Position numbers and translations under genes: made by a program
Assembly (NCBI GenBank): GCA_035772735.1
Contig: JASDFA010000010.1
Span: forward strand, 122,398,501 to 122,462,500
Direction: 5' to 3'
Length of the DNA stretch: 64,000 nt
From: Datura wrightii
Lineage: Eukaryota > Streptophyta > Magnoliopsida > Solanales > Solanaceae
The notes under the pieces: generated by a model
Database searches by the model: none
Seen by the model: the letters and a program-made list of their open reading frames with translations, nothing else
What the model was told of the DNA's origin: nothing
Shown: in pieces, positions 47,136 through 58,954 of the stretch
How the letters are laid out: every line of letters begins with the position of its first letter
Position numbering within the stretch: position 1 is the first letter of the stretch

Positions 47136-49718
47136 TGTCACACCCCGCCTTGGGGGGTATGACTGGCACCTGGTGCCCTACTAGGACCTGACCTGCTGGA
47201 CTGTTAAGCCTGGGCGCATCTGGCGCCTTGCTGGCGCTAACTCACATTTCTGGAAACAAAGGGCTATATGACGGCTGTAAATACAGCCCCCGGCCCATTG
47301 GCCTATAGCCTCCTATACCTGCACTAGCAGCTGACCAGAAACATAGTAATTCAGGGAAACCTATGCGGGCCGACAAGGCCACCATGCTGTCTAGTTATCT
47401 ATGACTCAAACATAGCATACTAAGAAGCTACGTGACTGGCAAGGTCACCACTACTGGCGAACTATGGCCCCACACGGCCATTACAAAAGAAAGAAAGAGT
47501 AAAGGCAACTATACAACTGCACGGCCCCACACGACTGGCTCATCTGACCATAGGGAATACATACAGACTGCAAGACTCTAGGAATAGTAATAGAACTGGC
47601 CGGGTCAGGGCCCTGACCTACCCGTACTGTATACAACAAAAGAAACTGAACTACACCTCTGAAATTCAGCCTCCGGATGACTAGGGCTGAATACTCAACC
47701 GCTGATAGGGAGTCACGTAGAATCGCCTGCTCGTCTATGAGTACCTGCAGGCAAGTAATGCAGCGCCCCACCGGGCGTCAGTACCGCTGGTACTGAGTAT
47801 GTAAAGCAATGACTGAAAAAGATATTTGAAATCAATAATATAACTGTCAAAACTAAAATAGGAAGAACTAGATTATCTGTCTGATGATGTAAGTCGTACC
47901 TGTTCTCAACTATACTAAGAGGAGTAGATGTCATATCTGGAGGCGTATCATTCTACTACTAATCTACTCACGTCTAATATAACATAGCATAACATACATA
48001 TCATAATATAGCACACACAAACCTTACCCGGCCCCCATAAGCCGGGAGGTACAATCAACACAGAATCTATGCCCCTACCCCGGTCATCCCATCTCCTATA
48101 GTGGCTGTAAGCATCCTGCCGGTCCCTGGGTATGTACTTGGGCTCGCCGAGCCCCTGACTATAACTGTACCTGAGTCCTAAGGACTCTAAATCAACACCC
48201 CGGGCGTACCCGCTCGACGGGGGTGTATAAGGGTCGACCAAGGCACAATATGGGGAAACTAGCATCCCATCTTCGTCCCCTTGCGGGACGGCATATCACT
48301 CCGTAGAGTGACGTATCCTCGTCCTCTGGCGGACGAGTCGATACAGCTATTAACCCTGGGTGGTCAGGGATGCTAGGTAATCCAACCCCAATCAATACAA
48401 CGGTCTCAACTAGTCATGCTGTCTGTGTATCTCATAAGCTAAGGCTAACAGGGGTAAGGTATCGTATACTTTACGTGCTGGACTAACAATAATAATCTGT
48501 ACGTATTCGATACGTGCTGAGGCTGGTAAATATATATATAATGTAAACATAGTCTCCTGCTAAACTGTACTGGGGCAAAGGCCATACAAGATAGTGTTTC
48601 TGCTGAAAACTATACTGTTTACTAAGTTTCTGTATTAACATGATTCCCTATTCCTAACATGCGTGCTAAATTTTATTTTAGCCTGTTATTCTATTACTGA
48701 ATGCTTTACAGATACTGTACTACTTCACGGGGTTTCAACTGAACACAACAATATCTTAACATGGCATATCACATCACATACTGAGTATACTGGGCAATCA
48801 CTAACACTTGCGTTAGAATCTATATCATACTAATAGGTCTCGTACACGTTACAACCCAATGCTTCTCATATTGTACCAATATTCACAATAGCACAATACT
48901 CGACTTCTGAACATTCTACTGGTCTGTAATTTATTACACTACACTGATATTACTTTACTTGCCGAAGGAACGAGCTTTACATACCTTATCCTTGAACTAT
49001 TCATCCGTCGGACGAAGCTCAGCCGGTACTTCAGCTATTTTCTCCCAACTGCATTCATAAACATGCTAATTAATACTAAATACAGCTTTATTGTAAAGAG
49101 CAACATTACTTTCGATATAGTGTATAGCCTAAACTTAGGCTTATCGAAAGACGGTCGAAAACTCGCTATTTTCCAGCGGTCCAGAAGGGAGAAGTATTCA
49201 CTTCTCAGCTAGGAACACATAGACATTAATTTAGAGCAATTCTACTTACCTTAGTTCGGTGGCTCGCCGATTCGTCGGCCGTATTTCACAAAACTAAATC
49301 CGTAGAAATGCTCTCTGCTGCTAAATACTTCGGTATCTAGGATTAATTTGAGTTTGGGCAGCGTTTGGAAGCGTAATCGGACGAAAATTATTTAATTTTC
49401 TTCGTTCTTCCTCCTTCTCTGGCTTTTCTCTCTGTTTCCTGGAAATTTTTTTGGAATTAAATGATTTAAACCCGAAGTGGGGGCTTATATACTTGGGCCT
49501 GAACCTGGGCAACGTGTCACGGAGCCATCGCAGAGGCCTCACCTCCGTGACACGCTGCCATCGCGGAGGGGTTCTGCCTCGGCTCCTCCCGCGATGGTTC
49601 GACGGGTTTCTCGTTCGATATTTTCCCGGGCCTTTCCCTAGCACGTATGGCCTTCAAATATGCTTAACCAACGTGCGAATAGGTCATCTAAGTGCCGGGA
49701 ATTCTACTGGGTATAACA
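47136..49718 (-). repeat. TK3 5' LTR (right)
   Basis: Full-length LTR of 2583 bp. Minus-strand ends TGTTATACCC and GGGGTGTGACA. TATA box TATATAAG (minus) at 49484-49491. Confidence 0.95.
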
Positions 49719-50209
49719 GGTATGACTCATACCTTCGTTCCATGACTCGTACTTTCTATAGTGTCTGAAATTTCACCAAGTCTTGAATAGTCAATGGAGC
49801 CTATCATGGCTCATGGTACAGGTCGTATGTAAGTGCTATGACTCGTGGGTTCCACCCATACCAAGAGGTTGCCTTGTTCAAATTCTCTGAAGTTTTCCAC
49901 GACTCCAGTTACGGCTCGTACCATCTTGGTATGGCTTATACGGAGAGTCGTCTGAGGCCTTCTTCTCTATTTAGCCTTCTGAACTTTATCACAGTTCTCA
50001 ATACGGCTCATACAATAAAGGTACGACTCGTACTGAGACTGGTACTTTGGCTGATTTTCTACATTTTCAGGCTTTTTTTGCACATCTTTGCTCCAACACT
50101 TATTTTTCCTGAAATCAAAGTAAAAGTGTCTTATATCCATATAAACATATCTAAGTCCATGTTATTCTTTTAGTTTTAAGCGTCGAAAGTGCTGTAAACT
50201 CACAGCACA

Positions 50210-51120
50210 TTAGCTTCTCCACCTCAAGATACCTACCACACTCCATCTCAATATAATCAATACCTGCATACATATATCCAAACCTAAAAGCTCTAATTAC
50301 CTCCCACTACCCATCACCAGCTCAAGAATTACCTTCCCTGGAAAATGTAAATACAACATATGCCCACACCTATATCAACCTAATTTATGTGGAGAAGGCA
50401 CCTGTGACTCACCATATGGAGGAATCTGAGCCTTCAGAGAAAGATAGGTTGATTCCGACTCTAGCAAAAGAGCTCAAAAAAATGAACAATAGACTGCAAA
50501 GTGTTGAAGTAACCAAGGGGATAACGAGTCTAGATTTTAAGACATACACCCCGATGTCGAGCTATCGGAGGGGTACAAACCTCTTATGTTCAAATTGTTA
50601 CTTGTGCCGGTGATCCAAGGGCCCACTTGAGATTATATTGTGATAAGTTGGTAGTAGTGGGACGAAATGAGAAAATAAGAATGAAACACTTTATGAGAAG
50701 TTTGACCGGTGATGCTCTTAGCTGGTACGTAGAGAAGCACCCAAAGAAGTGGGTTACTTGAGTAAAGATGGCCACAACATTTGTGGAGCATTTTGGGTTC
50801 GACACAGAGAATACATCTGGTTTGTATTATATCCAAAACTTGAAGAGAAAGCCCACAGAAGCTTTTAGAGAATTTGCAACTCGTTGGAGGAATGAGGCCA
50901 CTAGAGTGCGACCTCCAATGGAGGAGGTACGTATGAAAGATATCTTCATGCGGACTCTAGATCCGCAAGTCTACACTAGATTAATGTTGGTTAGTGAGAA
51001 AAGCTTCACTGAGATCATCAAATTAGGCGAAAAGATTGGGGACGGTATCAAGGATGGTACCATTATTAACTTGAATGCATTGCAAGCTGCTAAGAAAGCA
51101 TTGCAATCCTGAGGTATTTC
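50210..51120 (+). pseudogene. gag: TAT1 gag, main part
   Basis: Continues from 35039 across AT2. A frameshift near 50570 separates M-E-E-S-E-P-S-E-K-D (50389 on) from the conserved capsid region A-G-D-P-R-A-H-L-R-L-Y (50604 on). An in-frame TGA follows at 50759, then W-R-N-E-A-T-R-V-R-P-P (about 50885-50920) and a stop at 51110. The pattern fits retrotransposon Gag of the Tat group. Confidence 0.78.
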
Positions 51121-52324
51121 AAAAAGCCGCAAGAAAAAAGGAAGTTGACACAGTTATGAAAGCCCAAGGGCCAAATAGTTATGTTTACAAACCCCAAAAT
51201 CCACCCCCACACTACCAAACTTCACCCCCACACTACCAAACTCCACCTCCACCATATTAAGCTCCCCTACCTCATTACCAAACTCCACCCCCATAATACC
51301 AAACTCTACCACTTTACCAAGCATAATATCAAACCCCCTCTCCAACCCATTTTCAAAAACCTCTTTCACATTACAAAGCCCCCACCTACCCCATCTATAG
51401 CACACAACCTTCTTATACTCAACCAACTCCCTCCAATTATTCATCAAGCCAGAGGCCTAGGGCCTACTTTGAAAGAAAGCCGACAAAAACCTATACCCCG
51501 CTGGAAGAACCAATTGCTCAACTGTATGTGAAGTTGACGGAAGTTGGGTACATTGAGCCTATTCCTTCCCTTCCGGTCGATACCCAAGACAAATGCTATG
51601 ACGATAATAAAGTGTGCATGTACCATTCAGGCATGAGGGGCATACCACAAAGTCCTGCAGATCATTGAAGGAAAAAATCTAAAAACTGACTAATACAAAA
51701 ACCATTCATCTCAAAGACCCAACACCGAATGTGATGAATAATCCTCTGCCGAACCACCAGATGAACGTGGTTTCTTATGACGAGGGTGAGGATTTGTTGA
51801 ATACCATTGGGGTCATAAAGCACATAACATGTTCTTCTTGAAACCCTTCTATAACAGTGCAGAGACATCCTCCGTTCATGGTTGAGGTAGCTGCACCAGG
51901 ACCTCCATTTATGGTGGTAAGAGCTGCTCCGACCTCTTATAAGATGGTACCATGGAGCTATGAGGAGAATACCCCTCGAGGAATAAAAGTGCTAGAAGCA
52001 AATTGCAGCACAAGGAGTGACTCGACCAGGATGGATATATACTCCTAATACTCTAGATCAAGGAGCAAACAAAGGGAAGCAACCGGTGGTGGAGGTTGAA
52101 GATAATGGTGTTTGGAAGAAAGTATAAGCAAAAGAATATTATGCGGTAGAGTAGTTGGGCAAGAGTCTAGCCCAGATATCCATCATGTCCTTGTTATAAG
52201 GTTCTGATCAACACCAAAAGGCTCTGATGAAGGTGTTGACTGAGGCATATGTGCCTGCAAGTATATCCAGCAGAGAAGTGGACTATATGGTGGGTCAAGT
52301 CTTTGAGGCCTAAAAGATTTCATT
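51121..52324 (+). pseudogene. gag: TAT1 gag C-terminal and linker region
   Basis: Fragmented frames with a proline, tyrosine and histidine-rich stretch at 51195-51290 (repeated P-H-Y-Q-T) typical of the Gag C-terminal linker. No zinc knuckle seen. Several stops. Confidence 0.55.
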
Positions 52325-52691
52325 TCATGAAGATGAATTCCCCGTAGAAGGTGTGGCCCATAATAAGGCGCTGCATATCATGGTGCAGCACACAGATAAA
52401 TTCATCACCAAAGTATTGGTCGACCTGGGTTCTGTCTTAAACATTTGCCCGCTTAACACTTTGACCCATTTAGAAGTTGATCTTGCCAGAATCAAGTTGT
52501 GGAAGATGAATGTCAAAGCTTTTGATGGATCGCAAAGGGATACCATGGGGGATATTGATCTAGATATAGTGGTTGGCCCTGCCACATTCACCAACACTTT
52601 CCAAGTCATGAACATCCCAGCATCGTACAATCTATTATTGGGGCGACCATGGATACATGCCACAGGAGCGGTTCCTTCAACTATGCATTAA
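52325..52691 (+). pseudogene. pro: TAT1 aspartic protease
   Basis: The active-site motif V-L-V-D-L-G-S lies at about 52418-52438, and the second conserved box L-L-L-G-R-P-W-I-H at about 52635-52660. The frame is open across the domain and ends at a TAA at 52689, where other Tat elements continue. Cleaves the polyprotein in active relatives. Confidence 0.82.
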
Positions 52692-53295
52692 TGTTTAAAG
52701 TTTGAATGGGGTCACCAAGAGGTCATGGTCCATGGGGAGGAAAGTCATCCTGTTTATGCACCCTTGTTATCCCAGCCGTTGAAGGAGGGGAGGTTTGGAC
52801 ACAGAAAGATTTCACACCCTAGAGCTTGTTGGTGTCATTTAAGGGGGAAGATGATGGAGTAACAAAGTTTTAAGCATGCTACTGTTGTTAGGTTTTGAAC
52901 CAGGCAAGGGCCTTGGGGCTAGATTACAGCGAATAGCTGAACCTCTACATATGGATACATAGAAGACTACTTTTGGATGAGGATATCAACCCACTACCAA
53001 GAAGCTGAAAGATTGGGAGTATCCTCTAGGGGACAATAATTTCTCATTGCCGAATCCCCTACCTTCACTATAGCAATCTTTTGTGTCTGATAGTTTTCTG
53101 GATATCAAACGGGCCGAAGAAGATGTTGTGCTACTCAGTCTAAGGAACCTATTCTTGGAAGAGCCAAACGAGGGAAGTTGTTATGCCATTATTGATGAGG
53201 AGGAAGGAGGGGACCCACTACAGGAAGCTGGAGCTCAAAGTGGACTAACCAATTGGACAACCACTTTGTTTAGGGCTTGCCGAGCATATGGATAG
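52692..53295 (+). pseudogene. TAT1 G-patch segment downstream of protease
   Basis: A G-F-E-P-G-K-G-L-G-A-R-L-Q stretch at about 52891-52930 and G-Y-Q-P at about 52980 fit a G-patch, a glycine-rich nucleic-acid-binding module also found after protease in some retroviruses. The acidic C-terminal part 53083-53295 is open. Stops occur in between. Confidence 0.6.
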
Positions 53296-53372
53296 ATTTA
53301 AAAGGATAAGTTTTTGTTGTTTTAAAATAAAATATTTATTTTTTGAAGTCGTTAAATTCTCCTGGACATTAT

Positions 53373-53453
53373 GTAAAAATTTTGTGAATTTTTTTCAATT
53401 AATAAAATTATTTCCCTTTTATATATAAATTTTGTTTTTACTTATATTTTCAG
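53373..53453 (+). other. Possible TAT1 intron between protease and RT
   Basis: AT-rich segment with a GTAAAAATT start (53373) and a TATTTTCAG end (53453), between the stop of the protease ORF and the start of pol. Ogre elements are known to have a spliced intron at this place; here it is inferred from splice-site-like ends only. Confidence 0.35.
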
Positions 53454-56400
53454 CAATTTTAATATTAAACGTGTTGAATTAAAGGCGATGGATTCTAATG
53501 AAACTGTACAACATATTATCGGCAATTCATTAGAAGCAAAAGAGGATGAGGTACCAGCTGAATTCTCAGAGAAGTAGAGGAGTTTGAGGATAAGCCCAAG
53601 GCAAATCTGGCAGAAACAGAGGTGGTAATCCTGGAGGATGCAGAGATACCTAAAGAGACCCAAGTCAGCACTTATTTGCTGAAAGATAAGTTTGGAGACT
53701 ACATTGAGTTTCTGAAAGAATACAAGGACGTCTTTGCCTGGTCTTATGTTGACATGACTGGGCTTAGCCACTCCATAGTAGCGAATAGTTTTGCCTACTA
53801 ATCTAGCATATCCTCCGGTCAAGCAAAAGCTGAGGAAGTATAAACCTGACATGAGTTTCAAAATAAAGGAGGAAGTGGCTAAACAAATTGATGTTGGAAT
53901 TCTTAAAGGGTGGAGCATCCTACATGGTTAGCCAATATCATGTCGGTGCCTAAGAAGGATAGAAAAGTCAGAGTTTGTGTGGATTATAGAGAACTTAATA
54001 AAGTCAGCCCAAAAGATGATTTTTTGCTGCCAAAAATCCACATTCTCATTGATAACTTTGCCAAGAATGAGACGCAATCATTTGTGAATTACTTCACTGG
54101 CTATCATCAGATTGGAATGCATGATGAAGATGCCGAGAAAACTGCTTTTCTTTCACCATGGGGAGTATATTACTAAAAGGTGATGCCACTTGGGTTGAAA
54201 AATGCTGGAGCTACTTACATGAGGGCCATGACCACTATCTTTCACGATATGATCCATAAGGAAATTGAGGTTTATGTGGATGATGTCATCATCAAATCAA
54301 AGAAAAGTTCAGATCATTTGGCTGACCTCAGAATGTTCTTTGACAGACTGCGAAAGTATAATTTGAAGCTGAATCCAGCAAAGTGTGCATTTGGTGTTCC
54401 CACGGGGAAATTATTGGGATATATCATTAGCCGTCGGGGTATTGAGTTAGATCCAACTAAGATCAAAGCCATCATAGAGCTCTCGCCGCTAAAAACCAAG
54501 AAGGAAATTATGAGCTTTTTGAGGTGACTCAACTACATCAGCCATTTTATTGCCTAGTCAATAGTTATTTGCGATCCTATTTTCAAGCTACTGAAAATAG
54601 ATGCCACTATAGAGTGGACTCCCGAATATCAACAAGTTTTCGATAGAATCAAGGATTATCTATCCAAGCCTTCTATTCTAGTTCCACCAGAACAGGGAAG
54701 ACTTTTGCTTTTGTACCTGTCCATATTGGATAATGCTTTTGGTTGTGTTTTAGGGCAACATGACAAGACAAGGAGGAAAGAGAAAGCAATATATTATTTA
54801 AGAAAGAAGTTCACACCGTATGAAGCTCGATATACCTTACTTGAGAGGAATTGTTGCGCTCTAACTTGGGTTTCTCAGAAATTGAGGAACTATATGTCTA
54901 CTTACACGACCTATTTGATCTCTAGAATGGATCTGCTAAAGTACATCTTCCCAAAGCCCATGCCAATAGGAAAGCTGGCTAAATGGAAGATATATTGAGT
55001 GAGTTTGACATTGTCTATGTCACACAGAAAACGGTAAAGGGGTAGGCCCTTGCGGATCATCTGGTGGAAAACCTTGTGGATAATGAGTATGAACCTCTGA
55101 ATACGTACTTTCTTGATGAGGAGGTAGCATTCATATGAGAAGATATTACTGAAGAATATGATGATTGGAGGTTGTACTTTGACGAGCCGCTAAATTTAAA
55201 GGAGTGGGTATTGGAGCTGTGTTGGTGCAGAGACCAGACACCATTACCCTGTATCAGCTAAATTGTGATTTCCCTATACTAATAACATGGACAAGTATGA
55301 AGCTTTCATCCTAAGTATTCGACAAGCGGTTGACATGAATTTCAAGTCAATATTGGTGATTGGAGGCTTAGATTTGTTGATACATCATGTAAGAGGAGAA
55401 GGGGCCATGAAGAACATAAATATCTTGCCATATCTACATTGCATGCAAGAATTGTGTAAAAGGTTTGTCAAGATTGAGTTTCGACATGTTCCCCGAGTGC
55501 AGAATGAATTTGCAAATGCTTTGGCTACATTGTCCTCGATGATCCAGCACCCCGACAAGAACTACATTGATCCCATTTCCATTCATATACATAAGAAAAC
55601 TTCTTACTGTTTTCATGTTGAATAAGAGTTAGGTGGTGAGCCATGGTACACCGATATTAAAGGGTATTTGAAGAATGGAAGTTACCCTGAGAATACCACA
55701 AGTGTTCAAAAGCACACGGTTTGGAGGTTGGCCAACCAATTTTTTCTAAATGGAGAAATCCTTTATAGGAGAACTCCTGACTTAGGACTGCTAAGATGTG
55801 TGGATGCCAAGGAGGCAACTAATTTGATTGAGCAGATCCATGCTGAAACTTGTGGGCCTTACATGAATGGATTCATTTTGGCGAAAAAGATTTTGAGAGC
55901 CAGCTACTTCTAGTTGACTATGGAGATAGATTGTATGAAATATGTGCAAAGGTGCCATCAGTGTCAAACCTATGCAAACATGATTCGACTAGCTCATCTC
56001 GGTTGTTCGACGCTTGAGGAATGGATGTCATTGGTCCCATTGAGCCGGCAACATCTAATGGGAATAGATTCATTTTGGTTGCAATCGACTATTTTACTAA
56101 ATGGATTGAAGCTACTTCTCACAGGTCTATCATGAAGAAGGTAGTGGCGGATTTTGTTTGATATCATCTTTTTTGTCGATTTGGGGTGCCCGAGTTTATC
56201 ATTAATGATAATGATGCTAATCTTGATAGTGACTAGATGAGAGTGACATTTGAAAGCTTCAAAATCAAGCATCATAATTCTACTGCATACATACCACAGA
56301 TGAATGGAGTCGTGGAGGCCTTGAATAAGAACATCAAGAGGATATTGCATAAGATGATGACAATTATAGACATTGGCACAAGAAGTTTCCTTTTGCCTTA

Positions 56401-56865
56401 TTGGGATATTGTACCACTCTTCGAACGTCTACTGGAGCTACGCCTTATATGTTGGTGTATGGTAATGAGGCAGTGATACCGGCTAAAGTAGAAATACCTT
56501 CCTTAAGGATTATTCAAGAAGCAGAACTGAGCGATGCAGAATGGGTACAAAGCAGATTTGAGCAATTAGCACTCATCAATGGAAGGAGGATAAACGCAGT
56601 CTGCCATGGTCAACTCTATCAGAATAGGATGACTAAGGCCTTCAACAAGAAAGTTCGACCAAGACTCTTCACACCAAGGAAATTGACTTTGAAGCGGATT
56701 TTTCCATACCAAGATGAGGCTAAAAGAAAGTTCTCTCCCAACTGGTAGGGTTCTTACATGGTCCCCAGATTTTTGACAGGAGGAGCACTTATCTTAGCAG
56801 AGATGGATGGTGAAATTTGGCCCAAGCCTATCAATTCAGATGCTGTTAAGAGATATTATATTTAG
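53454..56865 (+). pseudogene. pol: TAT1 pol: RT, RNase H, second (archaeal-type) RNase H, integrase
   Basis: RT runs from about 53910 with K-V-R-V-C-V-D-Y-R and the Y-V-D-D active site (about 54271-54282). The first RNase H lies at 54700-54995. A second RNase H-like domain lies at about 55140-55560 (V-P-R-V-Q-N-E-F-A-N-A-L-A-T-L), diagnostic of the Tat clade. The integrase zinc-binding C-H-Q-C (about 55952), the catalytic region with D-N-D-A-N (about 56205) and the segment V-V-E-A-L-N-K-N (about 56310) with the catalytic Glu follow. The end is at 56863-56865. Stops at 54174, 54525, 54996, 55911, 56157 and several frameshifts make it non-functional. Confidence 0.88.
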
Positions 56866-57478
56866 AATTGGAGTTCATTTTATACTTTGCTTTGTAATTG
56901 AACTACGCTAGACCTGATTCCCATTTAAGAGAGATACGTAGGCATCCCTATGGGACTTGGTCTATATCTTAATAAAATCTCCTTTTCCCCTTTTGTTTAG
57001 CTTGGAACTGGGGCATTTGAGAGGGTCTCAAAAATACTATCAGGTTTTTCTATGGTAATACGGTCAAAAAGCGACAAACTGGGATAGAATTTTTGAGAGG
57101 ACCTCAAAAATTCACAACGTCACATCATTTGCAAGGGAGTCTACATCATGTTCTACACTGGGACAAAAATTTTGAGAAGGATCTCAAAATTTCATCAGGA
57201 TTAATTTAAGACAGGGGATTAATTCTCCAAAAGGACGTTGTATGGTTTTAGAATATGTCATGATCCATAATTTAACTAATATTTTTCCTACATAGTTTAA
57301 CCTTTACTTTTACTACATTATATTCAAAGTATGTCTTTTATTTAAACCTTGTGCCTGGGCGTATACTTGGACGGAGTTCAACAACAGGTGTCTAGAAGGA
57401 ATGAAGAAACTGCAAGACAGATGTACAGATCAACCTCCCCTGTACAAACTAATAAGTTTTCTTTGAATACAAAAGTAG
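56866..57478 (+). other. TAT1 3' region after pol
   Basis: Non-coding. GAGATACGTAGGCATCC near 56930 is a stretch I associate with the 3' untranslated part of Tat elements. Two similar TTTTGAGAxGATCTCAAAA-like segments occur near 57090 and 57170. AT3 inserts at 57479; the sequence resumes at 62993. Confidence 0.5.
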
Positions 57479-58916
57479 TGATGTGCCCTTATTCGCGCGT
57501 CCGCAAGTGTACGGGTCGTGCAAGTAATATAGTGGCTCTTTTAGAGAACCGGAATGTCGAACCCACAGGGACTAGACCCATTCCTCTAACTATCCATTTC
57601 TGGTGTGGTCTTAACTTTCGCCAGTGTTGGTTATATAAGTTTTTGAGGGAGATTTAATTAAATCTAGTTTTGGTCAACGAAATATCCTGAATTTACTCTA
57701 GGAGCAACATAGAGTTAAAACCAGATAATCATGCGATACTACGATTTGTAATGGTTTAAGCATGAAACTATTGATTGTTGTTTCACATAATTAGAATTGC
57801 ACGTTCATGGTCTTTCGAGCCTCGAAACATGACAAACTAGCCTCACTGCATCATTGTGAGCGAGGATGCTAATTTCTAGTTCGCGGGCAATTAATTATGT
57901 TGTGGTTTACAGGGAAACGATTAGGGACTTTCGTGCGTCTAACCATTTAACTCAACTTACCCTCACAACTACTTCTTCGAGTGGTGATGTGATAATCCTA
58001 AGTTGGTCTCTTAATAACCCCCGTTTTATCAACCACGCAAGGTATTAGGTATATTTCTATCCTAACACGAAATTACATCATGAGATACAAACATGCTCCT
58101 TACATTCTCATGTCCTGACCTAGGTAATTCTTTCTCAAGCAATTGCCCAAGCTAACGTATATGTTTTCATGGTGATCAATCACAAAAACAACCAACAATC
58201 CAGAATGCAAGACGAAAACATCAATCAATAACTTAATTCCAAAACAATTTCATAAAATCACAATCATAATTCATGGCTTCAACCCTAGAGGAAGGGTTCT
58301 TGCCATTCATGTTCGTAAAACTACAACTAACTACTACTAAACTAACATACTTACATGAATTTGGTAGATGAGAAGGGAATTTGACAAACCCTAGATGAGT
58401 TCTCCCACTTCTCCCTTCACTCCTAGGTAGTTTTCCAAAATAAAATCGTGACAAAATGATTTTAGGAGCTAAGGGTTCAATTTATACTATGCTGAAAAAT
58501 TGCAAAATTTGGCCTGTGGTGGAACAGCAACGTGTCACGGAGCTCAACGCCCTACTTGACCTCTGTGACATGGAGGTAACGCGTACCCTCACTGGAATGT
58601 GCCAAAATATGCAGTTTTTGGCCAAGTGTTGCAGCGTTGGCAGTGTGCCACGGCCCCTATCACGCAGGGTGCCAGTTATTGCATGTTTTCTTGTTGACTT
58701 TCACGTTTTGCTCTTGATTCCATTCCTCCACTTCACCAAATCATGAATTAGTTCCTCAAATGCATTATTAACCTTCAAAAACAAGGACTAATCATGTTGG
58801 TTAGTATATATTCACATTTACATAAAATCACATGAGAATGCATATAATTAAATAGATAAACAAGGCAAAACTAAGTTATAAAGTATCACTTGGGCATGCT
58901 ATTTTGCCCATGATCA
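57479..58916 (-). repeat. AT3 3' LTR (left)
   Basis: Minus-strand ends TGATCATGGGCAAAATAGC and AAGGGCACATCA. TATA box TATAAATT (minus) at 58479-58486. Class-i array at 58528-58660. Confidence 0.94.
58479..58660 (-). promoter_or_regulatory. AT3 LTR promoter: TATA box plus class-i array
   Basis: Minus-strand TATAAATT preceded by CAACGTGTCACGGAGC / CCTCTGTGACATGGAGG words and a GCGTGCC-type second pair. The right LTR has the same at 62550-62735. Confidence 0.6.
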
Positions 58917-58954
58917 CCTACCCCACATTTAAAGCCTTGTTCGTCCTCGAACAA
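58917..58954 (-). other. AT3 polypurine tract and AGGA-loop hairpin
   Basis: Minus strand: stem TTGTTCG/CGAACAA, loop AGGA (58937-58954), then AAATGTGGGGTAGG before the LTR. Confidence 0.82.

Larger units (their letters stand above)
39692..49718 (-). mobile_element. TK3: Tekay-type chromovirus retrotransposon, near complete
   Basis: 10,027 bp, minus strand, LTRs at 39692-41868 and 47136-49718, initiator-Met primer site, polypurine tract and 5-bp target duplication. One continuous gag-pol frame ends in a chromodomain, which in this group is thought to guide integration to heterochromatin. LTRs are nearly identical apart from a 403-bp deletion in the left one. Youngest-looking Tekay copy here. 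Confidence 0.95.
39687..49723. repeat. TK3 target-site duplication GGTAC/GGTAT
   Basis: GGTAC at 39687-39691 and GGTAT at 49719-49723. The unbroken homologous site in the left AT2 LTR reads TGTGGTACGACTCGTACC. Confidence 0.9.
35040..50209 (-). mobile_element. AT2: non-autonomous Athila-like element interrupted by TK3
   Basis: Minus-strand element with LTRs of 1667 bp (35040-36706) and 1666 bp (38512-39691 plus 49724-50209). The internal region is only 1.8 kb. It has a degraded tRNA-Asp primer site and a polypurine region, but no coding capacity. LTRs differ by roughly a tenth by eye, so it is an old insertion. No target duplication is visible: GTTGT lies at the left, TTAGC at the right. Confidence 0.85.
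38512..50209 (-). repeat. AT2 5' LTR (right), split by TK3
   Basis: Parts 38512-39691 and 49724-50209, together 1666 bp. TATA box (minus) at 39423-39430. TK3 inserted within the GTACGACTCGTAC array. Confidence 0.88.

Noticed and set aside
39692..49718. Segmental tandem duplication of the 2.2-2.6 kb blocks at 39.7-41.9 kb and 47.1-49.7 kb
   Set aside because: They are the two LTRs of TK3, with TG/CA ends, primer site, polypurine tract and target duplication.
53442..53918. Minus-strand open frame of 158 codons
   Set aside because: Antisense to the start of TAT1 pol, without recognisable domains.
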